A stretch of 64,000 bases of DNA from the NCBI GenBank assembly GCA_020849665.1, contig JADLFX010000085.1:1-64000 (forward strand). The letters run 5' to 3'. The DNA comes from Planctomycetota bacterium (GTDB lineage: Bacteria > Planctomycetota > UBA1135 > UBA2386). Positions within the stretch are counted from its first letter, which is position 1, and each line of letters starts with the position of its first letter. The translations under genes were made by a program, and so were the position numbers. Below are positions 46,220 through 56,595 of the stretch, piece after piece. The notes under the pieces were generated by a model that worked only from the letters and a program-made list of their open reading frames with translations, was not told where the DNA came from and ran no database searches.

Positions 46220-47214
46220 GACGACTTGCGCTGCTGCAGGCGCACCTTCGCCGCCTGGGCCAGCGGGTGCGACTCCTGGATCACGATCACCGAGTAGGGG
46301 TGGTCGGCGTAGAGGTTGTCGCGTTCCTCGATCCGGATCGCGCCGCGATCGCGCAGGTCGTTGACCAGGGCGCGGCGTTCCGGGTGGATCAGGCGCGGGA
46401 AGTGCTGGGTCATCGGACCCTTGAGGAACGGGGAGAGCCAGATGTCGGGCGAGTTGTGGCGCACCTGCGCCTTGAACAGCAGCTCCAGGCACTGGAGCAG
46501 CCGCTCCTCCTGGTCCTCGGGCGCGGCACCACGGGAGCTCTTCCAGGTGACCGGGATGTGCCCCACGACGTTGGGTGCCTCGCCGCGCGGTGCGGCCTCG
46601 GGTGCGGGGGCGGAGGGCGTGGCCGGGGTCGCGGCCGGGACCTCGGCCGGTTCTTCGGCGCGGGCGGGCGCGCTGCGCGGCCCGCGGCGCTCGCCGCCGG
46701 CCCCGCGGCGCTGGCTCTCGGCCAGCTCCAGGGCGTTCCAGAACCGGCCCGAGCCCACGCGCTGGAGCAGGTCGCCGGAGGTCGCATCCGGGATCGAGAC
46801 CACCCGCAGCTCGCGCCCTTCCTCCAGGACCTGCCGCGCCAGGGGGATGAAGTCGCGGTCCCCGGACACGATCACGATCTCCTGGATGTCGGGCCGGCGG
46901 AACAGGACCTTGGCGACGTCGAGCGCGAGTTGGATGTCGCCGGAGGCACGGCTGCCGGCCGTGGCCAGCACGTATTGGGGATCCAGTCCCATCAGCGCGA
47001 GGTCGTGCGCGACCTCGGAGCCGGGATGCACGTCGAAGCACGCGTAGCTGCGGCCCAGGACCACGGGGTTGCCGGCCTCCCGCAGACGGGCCAGGAGTCC
47101 GCTCAGCACCTGCAGGCAGAGGTCGCGGACCTCGCCGCCGTGCTCGGGGGCACGGCTCTCGAGGGAGTGATGCAGGTTCTCGAAATCGACGAAGACGGCC
47201 ACGTTCGTGGACAT
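46216..47214 (-). CDS. NYN-domain (LabA-like) protein
   Basis: Protein of 332 residues. The N-terminal NYN/PIN-like domain (1-165) has the acidic residues in FVDFENLHHSL, ASGDIQLALDVAK and IVSGDRDFIPLARQV, as in LabA/MARF1-type putative RNases. A Pro/Ala/Glu-rich linker (about 172-225) leads to a C-terminal helical/winged-helix part (230-332, QECLELLFKAQVRHN-like region, then NDLRDRGAIRIEERDN). That part may be an OST-HTH-like RNA-binding domain. It is an RNA-handling enzyme by family; the target is unknown. A TATCCT box about 50 bases upstream is a possible -10. Confidence 0.88.
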   Translation of the reverse strand: MSTNVAVFVDFENLHHSLESRAPEHGGEVRDLCLQVLSGLLARLREAGNPVVLGRSYACFDVHPGSEVAHDLALMGLDPQYVLATAGSRASGDIQLALDVAKVLFRRPDIQEIVIVSGDRDFIPLARQVLEEGRELRVVSIPDATSGDLLQRVGSGRFWNALELAESQRRGAGGERRGPRSAPARAEEPAEVPAATPATPSAPAPEAAPRGEAPNVVGHIPVTWKSSRGAAPEDQEERLLQCLELLFKAQVRHNSPDIWLSPFLKGPMTQHFPRLIHPERRALVNDLRDRGAIRIEERDNLYADHPYSVIVIQESHPLAQAAKVRLQQRKSS

Positions 47215-47294
47215 TGGTGATGCTCGAGAGTCAGAGTCAGGGGCAACAGGGACAGGACAGTCGCGGCGCTAGGATAGCTGGACACGGCGCAGGG

Positions 47295-48584
47295 TCAGCG
47301 GTTGCGCTGCAGCCATCCGGCCAGGGCACCGGCGATGCGGCGGTGCCCCTCCGGATCGGGGTGATGGTCGCGCGCGTAGCCGGCGAAGCCGCGCTCGGCC
47401 AGGACCACGCTGAGGTCCAGCACCGGGACGCCCTTGGCCTGCAGCGCCGCGAGGGCGGCCTGGAAGCGGACCAGGGCCTCCGGCTGCTGGTAGGTCCGCC
47501 GCTCGGGCGCCGCCGCGAACACGAAGCGCGCGCCCTCGCGCTCGACCTCGGCCTGGAGAGTGCCGAGGATCGTCACGCTCAGGTCGGAGACCGCCGCCCC
47601 GGCGCGGCGCTGCCGCCACGCCACCCAGGCCTCGGTGAACCGCTCCCCCACGATCGTGGCCCTGCCCAGGTGGTCGAAGAACAGGGAGTGCAGGGCCGAG
47701 CGGGGGCCCACCACCTGTGCGGCCAGCGCCTCGCGGGCCACGCGCAGCCGTTCGCCCGGCGCTTCGACCGACGGCACCGGCACGCCATGCACCACCAGCC
47801 TGCCGCCGATGGACTGCATCCAGGGCTTGGGCAGGCCGTAGGTGACCGGATGGCTCTGGTCGAATCCCAGGCGCAGCAGGACCAGGCACACCACCACGTC
47901 GGGACGCAGGGGCCGGACGTCGCGGCGCCAGGCCAGGAGCATCTGGTCGAGCGAGTACGACTGGCAGCCCTGCTGGAACACCTGATGGTCCGGCATCTGG
48001 GTGCGCAGGACGTGGCAGGCGCCCTGCTCCAGATCGACGCCGTAGCCCTCGGCGAGCGAGTCGCCCAGCACCACGACGCGCCGGCCGCGGCGCAGGTCGG
48101 GATCCTGCTCCACGTCGCGATAGCCCCGAGCGTTGTTCTGGTACACGAACCCCCCTTCGGCGATCCGGTACTCCGCGCGCGCCCCGGGCCGCCCGGACCA
48201 CCCCAACATCGGGTCGAAGCGATGCAGCCCGCCCAGGGAGCCGTCACCCGCGAGGGGATGCGGCGGGAGCGGCTTGTAGGTGCGCCATGCCACCTCGAGC
48301 GCCACGACGCCGGCCAGGAACGCGCCCAGCGATCCCAGGCCCGCGACCACGATGCGGTCGAACCCGGGCCGGCGGCGCGCGACGGCGTGCACCAGGGCGG
48401 CCAGCAGGGAGAGGGCCAGCGTGCCGAGCGCCCCGAGCCAGCGCAGCGCGGGACCCAGGCCGCCGGCCTGCGTGCCAATGGCGAGGCCCACCACCGCGGC
48501 GAGGCCGCAGAGGCCGGCGAGGATCAGCAGCCTCCGCGACCCGCGCGGGACGCCACTCGACGGGGACGGGGTCGTGGTGTGCAT
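47295..48584 (-). CDS. SGNH-hydrolase-like membrane protein (surface O-acylation partner)
   Basis: Protein of 429 residues. Three hydrophobic segments occupy about 18-95, then an extracytoplasmic SGNH/GDSL domain follows: block I VVVLGDSLAEGYGV (Ser in GDS) and the catalytic Asp-His block HHPDPEGHRRIAGAL near the C-terminus. AlgJ/AlgX, PatB and DltD-type partners of MBOAT enzymes have this kind of domain. The gene starts five bases after the MBOAT stop on the same strand, so it is in one operon. The most likely role is transfer of acyl groups to a surface polymer after export by the MBOAT protein. Confidence 0.85.
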   Translation of the reverse strand: MHTTTPSPSSGVPRGSRRLLILAGLCGLAAVVGLAIGTQAGGLGPALRWLGALGTLALSLLAALVHAVARRRPGFDRIVVAGLGSLGAFLAGVVALEVAWRTYKPLPPHPLAGDGSLGGLHRFDPMLGWSGRPGARAEYRIAEGGFVYQNNARGYRDVEQDPDLRRGRRVVVLGDSLAEGYGVDLEQGACHVLRTQMPDHQVFQQGCQSYSLDQMLLAWRRDVRPLRPDVVVCLVLLRLGFDQSHPVTYGLPKPWMQSIGGRLVVHGVPVPSVEAPGERLRVAREALAAQVVGPRSALHSLFFDHLGRATIVGERFTEAWVAWRQRRAGAAVSDLSVTILGTLQAEVEREGARFVFAAAPERRTYQQPEALVRFQAALAALQAKGVPVLDLSVVLAERGFAGYARDHHPDPEGHRRIAGALAGWLQRNR

Positions 48585-48589
48585 CGCGG

Positions 48590-50023
48590 TCAGAACTGGA
48601 AGTACTGGTAGGGAAGCTGCGGCCGGCCCAGCAGGAGCGCCGCCGCGATGCCGGCCGCGAGCACGGCCTGGAGCCCGCGGCGCGCGCCCCACGGCCAGCG
48701 CAGCCACGGCTCGGGACTCGCGGATCTGGCCTCGAGCAGGTCCAGGAGCAGGATCGCGAGGACATGGGCCAGGGCGGCGCCCACCTCCTGGGCGCGGAGC
48801 TCGGCACCCCAGGGGGGCACGGCGATCGCGGCCAGCACGTTTCCGGCTGCGGCAAGGTCTGCGGTCGCGAAGAAGATCCCGCCGCCGAACACCACGGACT
48901 GCGTGGCGAGGATGCCGGCCAGGTCCCACGCCGTGCGCCCGCGCGCCGCCAGCGCATTGCGGAACCTGTGCAGGCGCGGGCGGAGGCGGCCATAGAGCGC
49001 CAGCAGGAAGCCGTGGTAGAGCCCCCAGAGGACGAAGTTCCACGACGCCCCGTGCCAGATCCCCATGACCACCATCGTGACCACCGCCAGGCCGCCCGTA
49101 CCCAGGCGCGGGCCCAGGCGGGGGTTGAGCGCCATGGGGTAGTAGAGGTAGTCGCGGATCCACAGCGAGAGCGTCATGTTCCAGCGGCCCCAGAACTCCT
49201 GGACGTTGCGGGCGAAGAGGGGCTGGCGGAAGTTGGGGGCGAGCTCGTAGCCGAGCAGGCGCCCGGCCCCGCGGGCCACGTCCGTGTAGCCGGAGAAGTC
49301 CGCGTAGATGCGCGTGCCCGCCAGGACGAGGACGAGGACCGCATCGCCGCCGCGGCCCGTCAGACCCGAGGCCAGGTGCGGATCCACGATGAGTCCCAGC
49401 GGGTCGGCGACCGCCACCTTCTTGAAGAGACCGACCAGGATCAGCCAGCCGCCGGCGAGGCTGCGTTCCACCGTCGGCGGCGGATCGGCGCGGATCTGGG
49501 CGAGCAGGCCGCTCGCGCGCTCGATCGGCCCGGCCGCGAGCTTGGGGAAGAACGCCAGGAAGAGCGCGTAGTCGAGCAGACGGGCCGGCTCGGCGCGGCC
49601 GCGGTGCACGTCGAAGACGTAGCCGAGCGACTGGAAGACATAGAACGAGATCCCCACCGGCAGGAGGAGACCGGTCACGTGCCACGGCGGGGTGGCGCCG
49701 AAGACCTCGAAGAGCTGCGCCAGGGCGCCGGCGAAGAACCCGTAGTACTTGAAGGTGGCCAGCGCCCCGAGGTCCACCGCCACGCTGATCCAGAGCAGCC
49801 GGCGGCGCAGCGCGCGGTCCTGCGTGGCTGCGATCCTCCGCGCCACGCCGTGATCGACCACCACCACCAGCGCGAGCAGCGCCAGGAAGCGCGGGTCGAA
49901 GCTCGCGTAGAACACCGCGCTCGCGCCCAGCAGCACGAGGCGCCGGGCGTCGCCCCGCAGCAGCGCCGAGAGTGAGGCCACCGCCACCAGCAGCGCGAGG
50001 AACTCGAGCGAGTGGAACAGCAT
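48590..50023 (-). CDS. MBOAT O-acyltransferase (AlgI-like)
   Basis: Polytopic membrane acyltransferase of 477 residues with about 11 hydrophobic segments. Family signatures: LLPVGISFYVFQSLGYVFD, FPKLAAGPIERA, NVQEFWGRWNMTLSLWIRDYLYYP, and the catalytic His in GIWHGASWNFVLWG. This is the AlgI/PatA/DltB group that passes acetyl or other acyl groups from cytoplasmic acyl-CoA or carrier to the outside. First gene of a two-gene operon with the SGNH protein. The acceptor (exopolysaccharide, lipid or cell-wall polymer) is not shown by the neighbours. Confidence 0.93.
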   Translation of the reverse strand: MLFHSLEFLALLVAVASLSALLRGDARRLVLLGASAVFYASFDPRFLALLALVVVVDHGVARRIAATQDRALRRRLLWISVAVDLGALATFKYYGFFAGALAQLFEVFGATPPWHVTGLLLPVGISFYVFQSLGYVFDVHRGRAEPARLLDYALFLAFFPKLAAGPIERASGLLAQIRADPPPTVERSLAGGWLILVGLFKKVAVADPLGLIVDPHLASGLTGRGGDAVLVLVLAGTRIYADFSGYTDVARGAGRLLGYELAPNFRQPLFARNVQEFWGRWNMTLSLWIRDYLYYPMALNPRLGPRLGTGGLAVVTMVVMGIWHGASWNFVLWGLYHGFLLALYGRLRPRLHRFRNALAARGRTAWDLAGILATQSVVFGGGIFFATADLAAAGNVLAAIAVPPWGAELRAQEVGAALAHVLAILLLDLLEARSASPEPWLRWPWGARRGLQAVLAAGIAAALLLGRPQLPYQYFQF

Positions 50024-50242
50024 TCGCGGCGTGGGGAGTGCCGAGGAACCGGTGGCGGACTCTCCGACCCGGCCCTGGCATCGGCAGGACCCGGGCTTCG
50101 ACTTGGGTGTGCGCCGTCACCTTAGACGGAGCCGCCGGCGGAGTCTCGCGGTCGGCGGGATCCGGGATCCCCCCGGCCCGCGCCCCTGCCGGCCCGCCTG
50201 CGCCGCGCGCGCGGGGCCGCCCGCCCGGCCCGCGCACGCCCG

Positions 50243-50260
50243 GGCCGGCTGGCGCCGGCC
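50243..50260 (-). terminator. second hairpin downstream of speA
   Basis: GGCCGGC-TGGC-GCCGGCC, a seven-base perfect stem with a tetraloop, lies ten bases past the speA stop. It may act with the hairpin over the stop codon. No T-tract. Confidence 0.45.
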
Positions 50261-50283
50261 CCGGGACGCTCAGGGCGTCCCGG
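50261..50283 (-). terminator. perfect hairpin over the speA stop codon
   Basis: A nine-base perfect stem (50261-50269 with 50275-50283) has the TGA of speA in its loop and stem edge (50272-50270). Such a structure would fold at the very end of the message. Termination or mRNA protection are both possible. Confidence 0.5.
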
Positions 50284-52411
50284 CGTCCTTCGTCGCGGCC
50301 GGGGCAGGCGCGGTGGCCGTCGGCTCGGGCACCCGGCCGCCGGCGCCGTTCCCCGGATGCGCGCCGCCGTTGCCGTTCGCCCCCTGGCCGTTCGCCGGAG
50401 CGGCCGCGGGCGCGCGCGGTTCCAGGACCACGGGGTAGGGCTCGTGCTCCTGCTCGTCCTGCTGCAGGTAGGTGTAGCCCTCCAGGCTCTCCTCGAAGCG
50501 CTTGAGCAGGAGCGCCTGCTCTTCCATGGAGATCTGGCCGCGGCGCATCGCGTACTCGGCGGTGTCGCGCACCCGCTTCATGAGGTCCTGCTTGGCGTAC
50601 TGCACGTAGCTGAGGACTTCGCTCACGCGGTCGCCCTCCACCACGCGCTCGATCCGGTAGCCGTGCTCGGGATCGAGGCTGACGTGGATGGCGTTGGTGT
50701 CGCCGAACAGGTTGTGCAGGTCGCCGAGGATCTCCTGGTACGCGCCGACCAGGAACATGGCCAGGTAGTAGGGCTTGCCCTCGGTCACCGTGTGCAGCTC
50801 CAGCACGCTCTTCACGTCGCGCAGGTCGATGAACTGGTCGACCTTGCCGTCGCTGTCGCAGGTGAGGTCGGCGAGGATGCCCTTGCGCGTCGGCTTCTCG
50901 GTGAGCCGATGGATCGGCATCACCGGGAAGAGCTGCTTCACCGCCCAGTGGTCGGGCGCCGACTGGAACACCGAGAAGTTGCAGTAGTACGTGTCGCAGA
51001 GCGCGCGCTCGAGACCCTCCAGCTCGTCGGGGACGTACTCCAGCTCGTTGACGACCTGCAGGATCCGCTGGCAGATCGCCCAGAACACCGTCTCGACGAT
51101 CGCCCGGCCCTCCAGGTCGAGGAAGCCCAGGTTGAAGAGGCTGGTCGCCTCCTCCTTGAGCTGCAGCGCGTCGTGGTAGCTCTCCTGGAAGTTCTTGCGG
51201 CTGAGCCCCTTCCAGATCTCGTAGAGCGACTGGATGGCCTGCGTCTCGTGGTTGGCGGCCTCGGGCGGCGCCACGCCGGTGAACGCCTCGTTCACGCCCA
51301 GCACGTCGAACACCAGGATCGCGTGGTGCGCGGTGAGCGCGCGCCCCGACTCGCTGACGATGTCCGGATGCGGGATGTCGTGCTCGTCGCAGGCGCTCTG
51401 CACCGAGAACACCACGTCGTTGGCGTATTCCTGCAGCGAGTAGTTGGTGGACGACGCGAACGAGGTCTTGGAGCCGTCGTAGTCGACCGCCAGGCCGCCG
51501 CCGACGTCGATGAACTTCATCGCCGCGCCGAGCTTGCTCAGCTCCACGAACACGCGGGTCGACTCGCGCAGGGCGTCCTTGATCGCGCGGATCGTCGTGA
51601 TCTGGCTGCCGATGTGGAAGTGCAGCAGCTCGAGGCAGTCGAGCATCTCCTCCTCGCGCAGCCGCTTGGCGACCCGGACCAGCTCGGAGGCCGAGAGGCC
51701 GAACTTCGACTTGTCGCCGGTCGACTCCACCCACTTGCCCGCGCCCTTGGTGGACAGGCGGGCGCGCACGCCGATGTGCGGCCGCACGCGGAAGCGGCGG
51801 CTCACCTTGATGATGGTGTCGAGCTCCTCGTAGCGGTCGACGACGATGATCGTGTAGCGGCCGAGCTTCTGTGCCAGCAGCGCGGTCTCGATGTACTTCG
51901 CGTCCTTGTAGCCGTTGCAGATGATCAACGCGCCCGGGTTGTCCATGTGGGCGAGCGCCACCAGGAGCTCGGGCTTGCTGCCGGCCTCCAGTCCGAGGTC
52001 GTACGGATTGCCGAAGTGCACCAGCTCCTCGACCACGTCGCGCTGCTGGTTCACCTTGATCGGGTACACGCCGCGGTAGCGGCCCTTGTAGCCGTACTCC
52101 TGGATCGCGTTGCGGAACGAGTCACAGAGCTTGGCGACCCTGTGCTTCAGGATGTCGGAGAAGCGCAGGAGCATCGGCAGCTCGTAGCCGCGGCGCTGCA
52201 GGTCCTCCACCAGGTCGAAGAGGCTGATCGACTGGCTGGCGGGACCGGCGGGCGTCACCGTCACGTGACCCTTCTCGTCGATCGAGAAGTAGTCGTCGCC
52301 CCAGGACGAGACCTGGTAGAGCTCGGAGCTGTCGCGAATGGTCCAGGCGCGAAGTTCGGGGTTCTTGGTCTTCAACTCGTTGTCTCGCTGCCGCTGCGCG
52401 GCAATCGCCAC
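50270..52411 (-). CDS. speA: biosynthetic arginine decarboxylase
   Basis: PLP enzyme of the SpeA group, about 713 residues, making agmatine from arginine for polyamines. The PLP lysine is Lys119 in GVYPIKVNQQ. Also present are LGLEAGSKPEL, LHFHIGSQ, IDVGGGLAVDYDGS, and SESGRALTAHHA. The domain order, with the helical insert and C-terminal beta domain (GDTNAIHVSLD), is standard. The last 60-70 residues are a low-complexity tail rich in Ala, Pro, Gly and Asn, absent from classical SpeA. The start is uncertain: GTG 52411 is chosen, with GTG 52435 and TTG 52375 as alternatives; the conserved part begins at WTIRDSSELYQV. Identification secure. Confidence 0.95.
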   Translation of the reverse strand: MAIAAQRQRDNELKTKNPELRAWTIRDSSELYQVSSWGDDYFSIDEKGHVTVTPAGPASQSISLFDLVEDLQRRGYELPMLLRFSDILKHRVAKLCDSFRNAIQEYGYKGRYRGVYPIKVNQQRDVVEELVHFGNPYDLGLEAGSKPELLVALAHMDNPGALIICNGYKDAKYIETALLAQKLGRYTIIVVDRYEELDTIIKVSRRFRVRPHIGVRARLSTKGAGKWVESTGDKSKFGLSASELVRVAKRLREEEMLDCLELLHFHIGSQITTIRAIKDALRESTRVFVELSKLGAAMKFIDVGGGLAVDYDGSKTSFASSTNYSLQEYANDVVFSVQSACDEHDIPHPDIVSESGRALTAHHAILVFDVLGVNEAFTGVAPPEAANHETQAIQSLYEIWKGLSRKNFQESYHDALQLKEEATSLFNLGFLDLEGRAIVETVFWAICQRILQVVNELEYVPDELEGLERALCDTYYCNFSVFQSAPDHWAVKQLFPVMPIHRLTEKPTRKGILADLTCDSDGKVDQFIDLRDVKSVLELHTVTEGKPYYLAMFLVGAYQEILGDLHNLFGDTNAIHVSLDPEHGYRIERVVEGDRVSEVLSYVQYAKQDLMKRVRDTAEYAMRRGQISMEEQALLLKRFEESLEGYTYLQQDEQEHEPYPVVLEPRAPAAAPANGQGANGNGGAHPGNGAGGRVPEPTATAPAPAATKDAGTP

Positions 52412-52654
52412 CGGGGAACACCCACCCACCCGCACCGCGCACTGCGGTGGACGAGGGAATCGGAGCGAGCCGTGGATGGGTGTGTCGGTCTCCGGAGCGG
52501 CGCGAATTGAACACCACAGCCGCGGGGAATTGCAGGGGCTAGCGCCGGGCCTGCCGGCGCTGGACCGCCCGGCCCGCCGCCGGCGCGGTCGAACCGCGGC
52601 GAGCGAGAGTCCTCGTCAGGGCACGCCGCTGCGGGTAAAGGAGGCGCCACCTTC

Positions 52655-53902
<1,248 letters not shown>

Positions 53903-53909
53903 GGAGGCT

Positions 53910-53938
53910 CCGGCCGGTCACGTCGGGTGACCGGCCGG
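53910..53938. terminator. strong bidirectional hairpin between glyA and a subtilase gene
   Basis: A 12-base perfect stem (53910-53921 with 53927-53938) and a five-base loop lie eight bases after the glyA stop and eleven bases from the converging gene. It is the best hairpin in the window, again without a T-tract. Confidence 0.7.
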
Positions 53939-53948
53939 ATTCAGGGGC

Positions 53949-56327
53949 TCACTGCACCTTGACGCGCGACGCGTTGGAGACGCCGATCACGTTGAAGCTG
54001 GCGTCGTAGGCCACGGCCACGCCGTCGAACGTGAGGCCTGCCACGGCCGCGGCGATCGCCGGCGGGAACGTGTAGGTCGTGTTCGGGTAGACCGAGGCCG
54101 CGGTCGAGGTGAACGCGAACACGTTGCCGGCCGCCGGCGTCGCCGAGAGGCTGGCCAGGGCCAGGGCGTCGAACTCGATCCCGAGCACATGCCCGAACGA
54201 GAGCGGCTGGCTGGCAGTGGCGGAGAAGAACGTCCAGCCCCCGGTGTAGCCGACCGGCAGATTGCTCAGCTTGACGCTGAAGTCGCCGGGTCCGGACGAA
54301 CCGAGGTCGAGGGTCATGCCGGTGCGATCGCGGCCGCCACCGATCCCGCTCACCACGAGGGCGAAGTCCGCGTCGACCACGCCCACGGTCTCCAGCTTGG
54401 CGTCCTGCACGATGGTGGAGCCGACCACATCCACGCGGTAGAGGCCCGCCGCGGGGTTGCGCAGGAACACGTTCTCGACGGTGTCGAGAGTGTTCGCCGT
54501 GCCACCGGCCGTGCTGACCAGCCCGGTGCCGCTGAGGCCGTTGTTGCCCCAGTAGATCGAGCTGTTCGGCGCGGTGACGCGCAGGCTCAGGTCGTTGATC
54601 CGGTTCACCGGCGAGCTGGGCGCGCCGGCGGGGTCGTTGTAGACCATGGTGGCGCGGAACTGCGGCCGGCCGGAGGGCACCCACACGAGGTACGAGCTGG
54701 TCTGGCCGTTCAGCACCGCGTCCCGCTCGTCCACCGCCAGGATCTGGTCGCGCAGGTCGTAGAGGTCCTGGACGCTGGGGAAGCCCCAGCCCTGGTGGAT
54801 GCGGGTCACGCCGGTGTTGACCGCCGGGTCGTACTGGCGCGCGGTGTTCACCAGCAGCGCCTTGGTCGTGGTGAAGTGCGGCTTGTTCTGGAAGCGCGCG
54901 GTCCAGCCGCCCGCCGCCACCGGGTGGCCGAGGAGGCCGTCGGTGAACACCTCCAGGGTCAGGCCGACGTAGCCGGCCACGATCGGCGTCGCACCCGAGG
55001 TCCCACCGAACCCGGTCTGGTACCCGGTGGCCGCGTACGCCGTCGTCCCGATCTGATCGTAGTACGCGCAGATGTCGGGCTTGATGCGGCCGTCCGGGGC
55101 AGGGCCGATGCTGGCGCCGCTGATCCGGTCATCGGCCGGGTTGGCGGTGTTGTAGTGGTTGAGCGCTCCCACCGAGATGATGTTCTTGGCCCACGCCTGC
55201 GGGCGCGAGTTGCGGTTGCCGGTGTTGCTCTGGCTCTGCGTGATGGGCACGTCGAAGGTGAAGATGATGTTGTCCATCTCCGCCGAGCGCGCGTCGTAGA
55301 TGATGTTCTGCGCGTAGCCCCACGACGCGGTCTGGAACATGCCCTTGTACTGCTGGGCGGGATCGACCATGTCGCGCACCACGCCGTACCGGCTGGCGGG
55401 CACCGTGCTGCCCGCGGCCGCGCTGTAGACGTAGTTGTAGTTGCAGTACATCCCCTGGCCGTCGGGCAGCAGGCCGCGGTAGAGCGGGCTGACGCCCTTG
55501 GAGAACACCTCGCCGAAGGTCGAGTTGCCGTGGCCGTCGGGGTTGGCCGCGGTGCCGGTGCCGACCACGAGGGGCACCACGCGGTACGGCGGCGTCGCCG
55601 CGAACTCGGGGTGGGTGGCGTAGACGCCCTCCATGATCATTCCGCGCACGCCCTTGCCGGTGAACCCCTCGGCCTTCTTGGGCTCGAGGTAGTTCGCGCC
55701 GCCCTGGATGCGCGCCTGGTCGATGTCCTCGCTGGCCGCGGTGAAGCGCTGGATCCACTGCACCTCGTCCTGGTTCATCAACCAGGCGAGCTGGCGGCCG
55801 TCGACCTCGACCTCCATCACGATGTTGCCGTCTTCCGGCGTCACGACGTGGCCGCCGATCTGGGCGATCTTGCGGCTCAGCACACCGGCGTCGCCGAGTC
55901 GCCCGTCCACGACCATCACTACGTAGCGCTCCCTGCCGATCTCCTTGCCGGAGACGACCGCGTCGACCAGTTCGGGCTCGAGGCGGAACGCAGGATGGAA
56001 GGGCAGCAGGGCACGCACGAACGGCAGCTTGCGCACGGCATCGCGCTGCGCGCCGTCGAAGCGCATGAGGTAGGCGAGTTCCGGCAGGTACTGGTGCACG
56101 GTCACGCCAGCGCCGGCGAGCTTCGCGAGCTCCGCGGTGCCGAGCGGCGCGCTCACCTGGACCAGGAAGAGCCGCGAGGCCGGCTGGGCCATCAGGGCGG
56201 CGGGGATCGCGACGGTCTCCTGGGCTGGGTCGAAGACCCGGTAGTGGAGATGGACCTTGAGGTCCTGGGCGGTGATGCCACAGGTGGCAAGCACGGCGGC
56301 CAGGAGGGTCGAACGGGCGTTGGACAT
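53949..56327 (-). CDS. secreted S8-like serine protease with Glu at the Asp position
   Basis: Protein of 792 residues with a signal peptide (1-20, ending CGITA). An N-terminal region of about 200 residues follows, then the S8 domain. His266 is in PDGHGNST, Asn368 in QSQSNTGN, and Ser444 in GFGGTSGATP. At the position of the catalytic Asp the sequence reads GVRGMIMEGVYATHPEF, giving Glu233. Substitution by Glu is known in the related sedolisins, so activity is possible. C-terminal to the protease are beta-rich domains (about 560-690, pre-peptidase-C-like, with TGLYRVDVVGS-type strands) and a final 100-residue part. AGGAACCACC-like spacing (GGAACCACC) precedes the ATG. Confidence 0.88.
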   Translation of the reverse strand: MSNARSTLLAAVLATCGITAQDLKVHLHYRVFDPAQETVAIPAALMAQPASRLFLVQVSAPLGTAELAKLAGAGVTVHQYLPELAYLMRFDGAQRDAVRKLPFVRALLPFHPAFRLEPELVDAVVSGKEIGRERYVVMVVDGRLGDAGVLSRKIAQIGGHVVTPEDGNIVMEVEVDGRQLAWLMNQDEVQWIQRFTAASEDIDQARIQGGANYLEPKKAEGFTGKGVRGMIMEGVYATHPEFAATPPYRVVPLVVGTGTAANPDGHGNSTFGEVFSKGVSPLYRGLLPDGQGMYCNYNYVYSAAAGSTVPASRYGVVRDMVDPAQQYKGMFQTASWGYAQNIIYDARSAEMDNIIFTFDVPITQSQSNTGNRNSRPQAWAKNIISVGALNHYNTANPADDRISGASIGPAPDGRIKPDICAYYDQIGTTAYAATGYQTGFGGTSGATPIVAGYVGLTLEVFTDGLLGHPVAAGGWTARFQNKPHFTTTKALLVNTARQYDPAVNTGVTRIHQGWGFPSVQDLYDLRDQILAVDERDAVLNGQTSSYLVWVPSGRPQFRATMVYNDPAGAPSSPVNRINDLSLRVTAPNSSIYWGNNGLSGTGLVSTAGGTANTLDTVENVFLRNPAAGLYRVDVVGSTIVQDAKLETVGVVDADFALVVSGIGGGRDRTGMTLDLGSSGPGDFSVKLSNLPVGYTGGWTFFSATASQPLSFGHVLGIEFDALALASLSATPAAGNVFAFTSTAASVYPNTTYTFPPAIAAAVAGLTFDGVAVAYDASFNVIGVSNASRVKVQ

Positions 56328-56595
56328 GGTGGTTCCGGGGTGATCGTTCCGGCTCTTGGGGCACGGGGTCCGCGCCGCGCGCGGACTCGAGGCAGGAGCC
56401 CCGGATTGTGCCGCCAACTCGCGCCCTGGCAAGGTGACCCGTGCGATCCCGGAGCGTCGCCGTGCAGCGGTCGCGGCCACCGCATCGCAACCTCGACGCC
56501 CGCCACCAGCAGGGCGGAGACGGGCCGGGCGAAGTGCCCGCGGCGGACGGATGCCCGCCAACCGAGTGGGCGGTCCGCGCACCGGAGCGGCGGAG

